Positions 60,968 to 64,000 of a stretch of DNA of 64,000 nucleotides are shown one piece after another. Origin of the DNA: Spinellus fusiger. Taxonomy: Eukaryota; Mucoromycota; Mucoromycetes; Mucorales; Phycomycetaceae. A program made the position numbers and the translations under genes. The stretch spans positions 1 through 64,000 of the forward strand of contig JALLLS010000105.1 in the NCBI GenBank assembly GCA_025094145.1, given 5' to 3'. The notes below the pieces were generated by a model. It worked only from the letters and a program-made list of their open reading frames with translations, had not been told where the DNA came from and made no database searches. Numbering within the stretch: the stretch's first letter is position 1; the number at the start of each line of letters is the position of its first letter.

Positions 60968-63600
60968 TCAACAACGTTCAAAGACTCTATAAAGATCAGC
61001 TAAGCTTGCTAGTTTCCTAATACAACTGTCCTGTGAAGTTAAATGGGAGGGTGCTGTAAAATGGCTTTTTAAACTTGGGAAGATAATGTGTTGGATTTGC
61101 CACTGGTATCTTTCATATTCTTGTAAATCCGCCTGTCCATTTGTGCTTAGTGGTGGTTCTGTACAAAACAAAATGGCAAGCTCTTTGGCTAGACCGTCAA
61201 AGCATTGCCTCTCATTTTCCCAATCGACCTAGAGGAGACAGAATGAGTTCTTCATTCTATAGTGTATATTAAAAATCAACCCACCTCTGTTCCAAGCCGT
61301 AATAAAACAGCGGCAGTTTATCGAGTGCAGGTGTATAATCTTTCAGAAGCATAGGAAGTGTGTGTAGATGCCCTTCTTCTGATATACTGATTTCAAAGTA
61401 TTCTTTTAGCATGACAGCACGCGACACAAGTATATCTTTGATCGTCTTGGCAATGACATCTTTGTCGTTGAGATGGGTTGGTAATTCATTAAAGGCCTCT
61501 TCAGTCTCCATGGCCATTTTGATACAGTCTGTGATGATAACAGGAGCATCAAGATGAAGAGTACCAAAGTTACAGAATTCATTTAGAACCACTTGGTAAA
61601 ATAGAGCCTCACTGTACAGAGAAAGGTAAGCTTTACTACCCAGGGGGTGTCCTCACACCTGTTTACCTAATAGCAGTATGGTTTACTAAATACATGCTAG
61701 TCTCGTACTGAATTAAAGCGAGCATATCATCCACACATCCTACAAAGGTATGGTTTACAAACATCCGAGTGAGGTCTATCTGTGTATTAGTACTGTTTGT
61801 TACTGCTATCCACTCTCTTCTTCTTCCTACCTGCATGACCTACTGCCTGCACTTGCTTTCGTAAGTCTAATACACTTTTGAGCCTTACTTCTACTCTTGT
61901 ACGTTTGATATTTGTGTTTTTTGGTTCATTTTCTGTAGTATCCTTCCCACTTGATTGTCTTTGAGGACCTGGTGTACTAGCACCTGCAGCATACAGAAAG
62001 CTATCCAATGTCCTTTCTTTGCTGTCTGTGCGTACGTTGTTGTAGGCTGCTGTCTTATTGACTGACTTTTTTTCACCTATCCAATATCCACTGTCAGAAG
62101 ATCGCTTCTCTTTTATTGCACTTACACAGTTCAATACTGTTTGCATCCTTCATTGGTAGTTTGTTGTAAAATGTTCTTGAGTGGCTAGCACTTTCCAGTA
62201 ATTCTCTCAATGTGTCTCCTAGTGTCTTTATGATTTTGTCTTCATTCAGAAATTGAACCTATAGCCGAGTTAATGCCTTGTTGATAATAATAATGATGAT
62301 GTTTCTATATATCTTCCGAGTCCCCTCTTTCCCCCCCTTGCATTTACCTGACGCTTGGTTGGATGCAAGTTGACATCAACATTGCGTGGATTAATTTCAA
62401 GACTAAGATAGACAAATGGATGACTGCCTTTTGGTAAAAGATCGGAATATACATCTTCAATCATTCGTTTAATAGGTGCACTCTCTACTGCTCTATCTTG
62501 AGAATAAAATAAAGAGGTTGCATAGAAATATATAAATATTTGGCTTGAGGAAATACACAATCTATCTGTTGACTTACGATTGATAAAGAGTAAGAGTGTC
62601 GTTTTCCGTACATTATAATTGGCATTGGTAATATAAGCCTTCATACGATATGCTAATGACTCAAAGGCACGCTCTACCGATAATAGTTCAGAGGCAACTG
62701 TAGCACCATAGATCTGACGAATGGTATCCACAAGACTAGCACTGGATGCTGTCTGTACATCTGCATTCATACCATGCTAGACTCGATGTAAGATGGATCG
62801 ATGGACAGATGGACAGTAACTAGTAAAGAGACTCACTTTTCTACAAGTAAAACTAACACCTGTATTATGAACGGCATATCGGCTTACAATATCCACAATA
62901 CGACTGTACTCTTTGCCTGGTTCTTGCAAAGCCTTTCTTCGTGCAGGTATGCTATAGAATAAATCTTCGGCCTTGTTGGAGTGCGTTAATAAAATGATCC
63001 TCTTCTCATTACTTACTGTGATTTGAGTTCCATTGGTGCCACTGCATGGCCTTGGATCAGCATCCTGCCCTGGTTTGGCTGATACAAGTTTTCCATCTGA
63101 ATAATGAGCACGAAATGCACAAGGAGAATCTGCCGTTTTTGTAGTAATCGTAACATGGGCCACATGGGAAATACTAGCCAGTGCTTCACCACGAAATCCA
63201 TAGGTAGCAATTTTTGACAGGTCTTCAAATGTACTCAGTTTGCTAGTGGTAAAACGTTCACACACAATTGCCATATCTTCCCGCTATAACAAACATCTGT
63301 CAGCTCAGTAGAGGATTTGAGTCTAGATTCAGTAGTATTACATGTATGCCATGTCCATTGTCCTTTATTTGTAGCAGTTTAAGCCCACCGTCCTTGATGT
63401 GAATTTCTATTTGAGTTGAGCCTGCATCAAGGGCATTTTCAATCAATTCTTTTAGTGCGTTTGCTGGACGGTGAATAATCTACTCTGTTTATGAGCCACG
63501 GATTCAATAAAAACATCCTATTTTGCCTTGTTCATACCTCTCCTGCTGCTATTCTATTCACAACTGTCGGATCGAGTCTCTTGATTGTTGGTACACTCAT
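60968..63600 (-). CDS. MLH1: DNA mismatch repair protein MLH1
   Basis: Eleven exons on the minus strand: 63600-63538, 63479-63342, 63283-63017, 62971-62837, 62776-62578, 62496-62348, 62258-62126, about 62049-61831, 61775-61667, 61611-61281, 61228-60968; 667 aa. N-terminal GHKL ATPase motifs: [53 protein letters not shown]; then [16 protein letters not shown], the linker [17 protein letters not shown], the C-terminal dimerisation domain and the invariant end VFERC. It is the shared subunit of MutL heterodimers (with PMS1 or MLH3) in nuclear mismatch repair. Introns 63016-62972 and 62577-62497 are 3n and stop-free. The exon 7/8 acceptor (62049 or 62046) and the exon 10 donor (61281 or 61285) are less certain; the chosen sites keep the frame. 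Confidence 0.94.
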
Positions 63601-64000
63601 GGTGACATGAAGCCGTCTTGTCTCAACAGTCATGACTTTGAGCCAGTCCTGTGGTATTCAAACACAGCCGAGGTCCATCGGAGTAGGCTACTTTTACAGT
63701 GGACAACTCTTGATAAATGAGCCTAATGGTGACGCTCAAGGGTCTTGTGTGCTCCTTCTTTATGCACTAAGGAGTGACTGCTCCATAGAAATAGAGTATA
63801 AAACAGACCTATTAAATAAATAAATAAATAAATAAATAACACACACACACACACACACATAGTATTTAGATTCTCTTTTCCTTTTGACCTGTATTACCAA
63901 GTCAGCTATGAAAGAATAAGAAAGAAAGAAAAAAGAAAAGAAAGAAAAAAGAGGGCGCTGTATATATCACACGTTGCAATGGTCGATTCAACTGAAGCAT
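63601..64000. other. MLH1 upstream region
   Basis: It should hold the MLH1 promoter. It includes (AAAT)n and (AC)n microsatellites and a purine tract at 63908-63950. No gene is supported at the window edge. Confidence 0.4.
63813..63860. repeat. (AAAT)n followed by (AC)n microsatellites
   Basis: About six AAAT units run directly into about ten AC units. Confidence 0.9.

Overview
The window is nuclear DNA of a filamentous fungus, most likely an early-diverging one (Mucoromycota, probably Mucorales). The basis is inference: AT-rich spacers; genes cut by many short GT-AG introns (about 40-100 nt) with CTAAC/CTGAC-like branch sites; a fungal two-finger GATA factor; and many Tc1/mariner-type elements. 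There are no operons, tRNA genes, CRISPR arrays or prokaryotic signals. Most gene models below were assembled by hand from exon frames, and exon coordinates are given in each entry.

Layout. 0-9 kb is gene-dense: a Ser/Thr kinase (possibly 5'-partial), mitochondrial ribosomal protein mL49, a small coiled-coil protein divergent from it, origin recognition complex subunit 3 (10 exons), an ankyrin-like protein with a basic tail, and on the minus strand a 9-exon queuosine salvage hydrolase (QNG1/DUF2419). 9-13.6 kb is an AT-rich spacer. 13.6-14.4 kb holds a gene with two ubiquitin units fused to an AN1 zinc finger. 14.4-24.9 kb is gene-poor with two decayed Tc1 copies. 24.9-38.6 kb holds a two-finger GATA factor, ribosomal protein uL15 (RPL27a), an unrecognised 211-aa protein, and a 19-exon gene for a giant (about 2,570 aa) C1-domain protein that may be related to UNC-79/UNC-80.

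39-54 kb is a transposon cluster. It contains three full-length but inactivated Tc1/mariner elements with visible terminal repeats and TA duplications, and several relics. It also contains a 2.5-kb element with about 385-bp near-perfect inverted repeats and a 3-bp GCT duplication, tangled with a related older pair of ends. Two minus-strand MFS transporter genes sit among these: an SLC49/FLVCR-like one and an FHS/BSC6-like one. 54-59.3 kb is again gene-poor. 59.3-63.6 kb holds ornithine aminotransferase converging on MLH1.

The genes are unrelated housekeeping functions (DNA replication and repair, translation, tRNA modification salvage, amino-acid metabolism, ubiquitin) plus regulators and transporters. 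No pathway cluster is evident. The most unusual content is the giant C1 protein, the interlocked long-inverted-repeat elements, the ubiquitin-ubiquitin-AN1 fusion, and fine gene-structure oddities (10-nt and 13-nt microexons, an ATG-only coding exon, five stop-free 3n introns).
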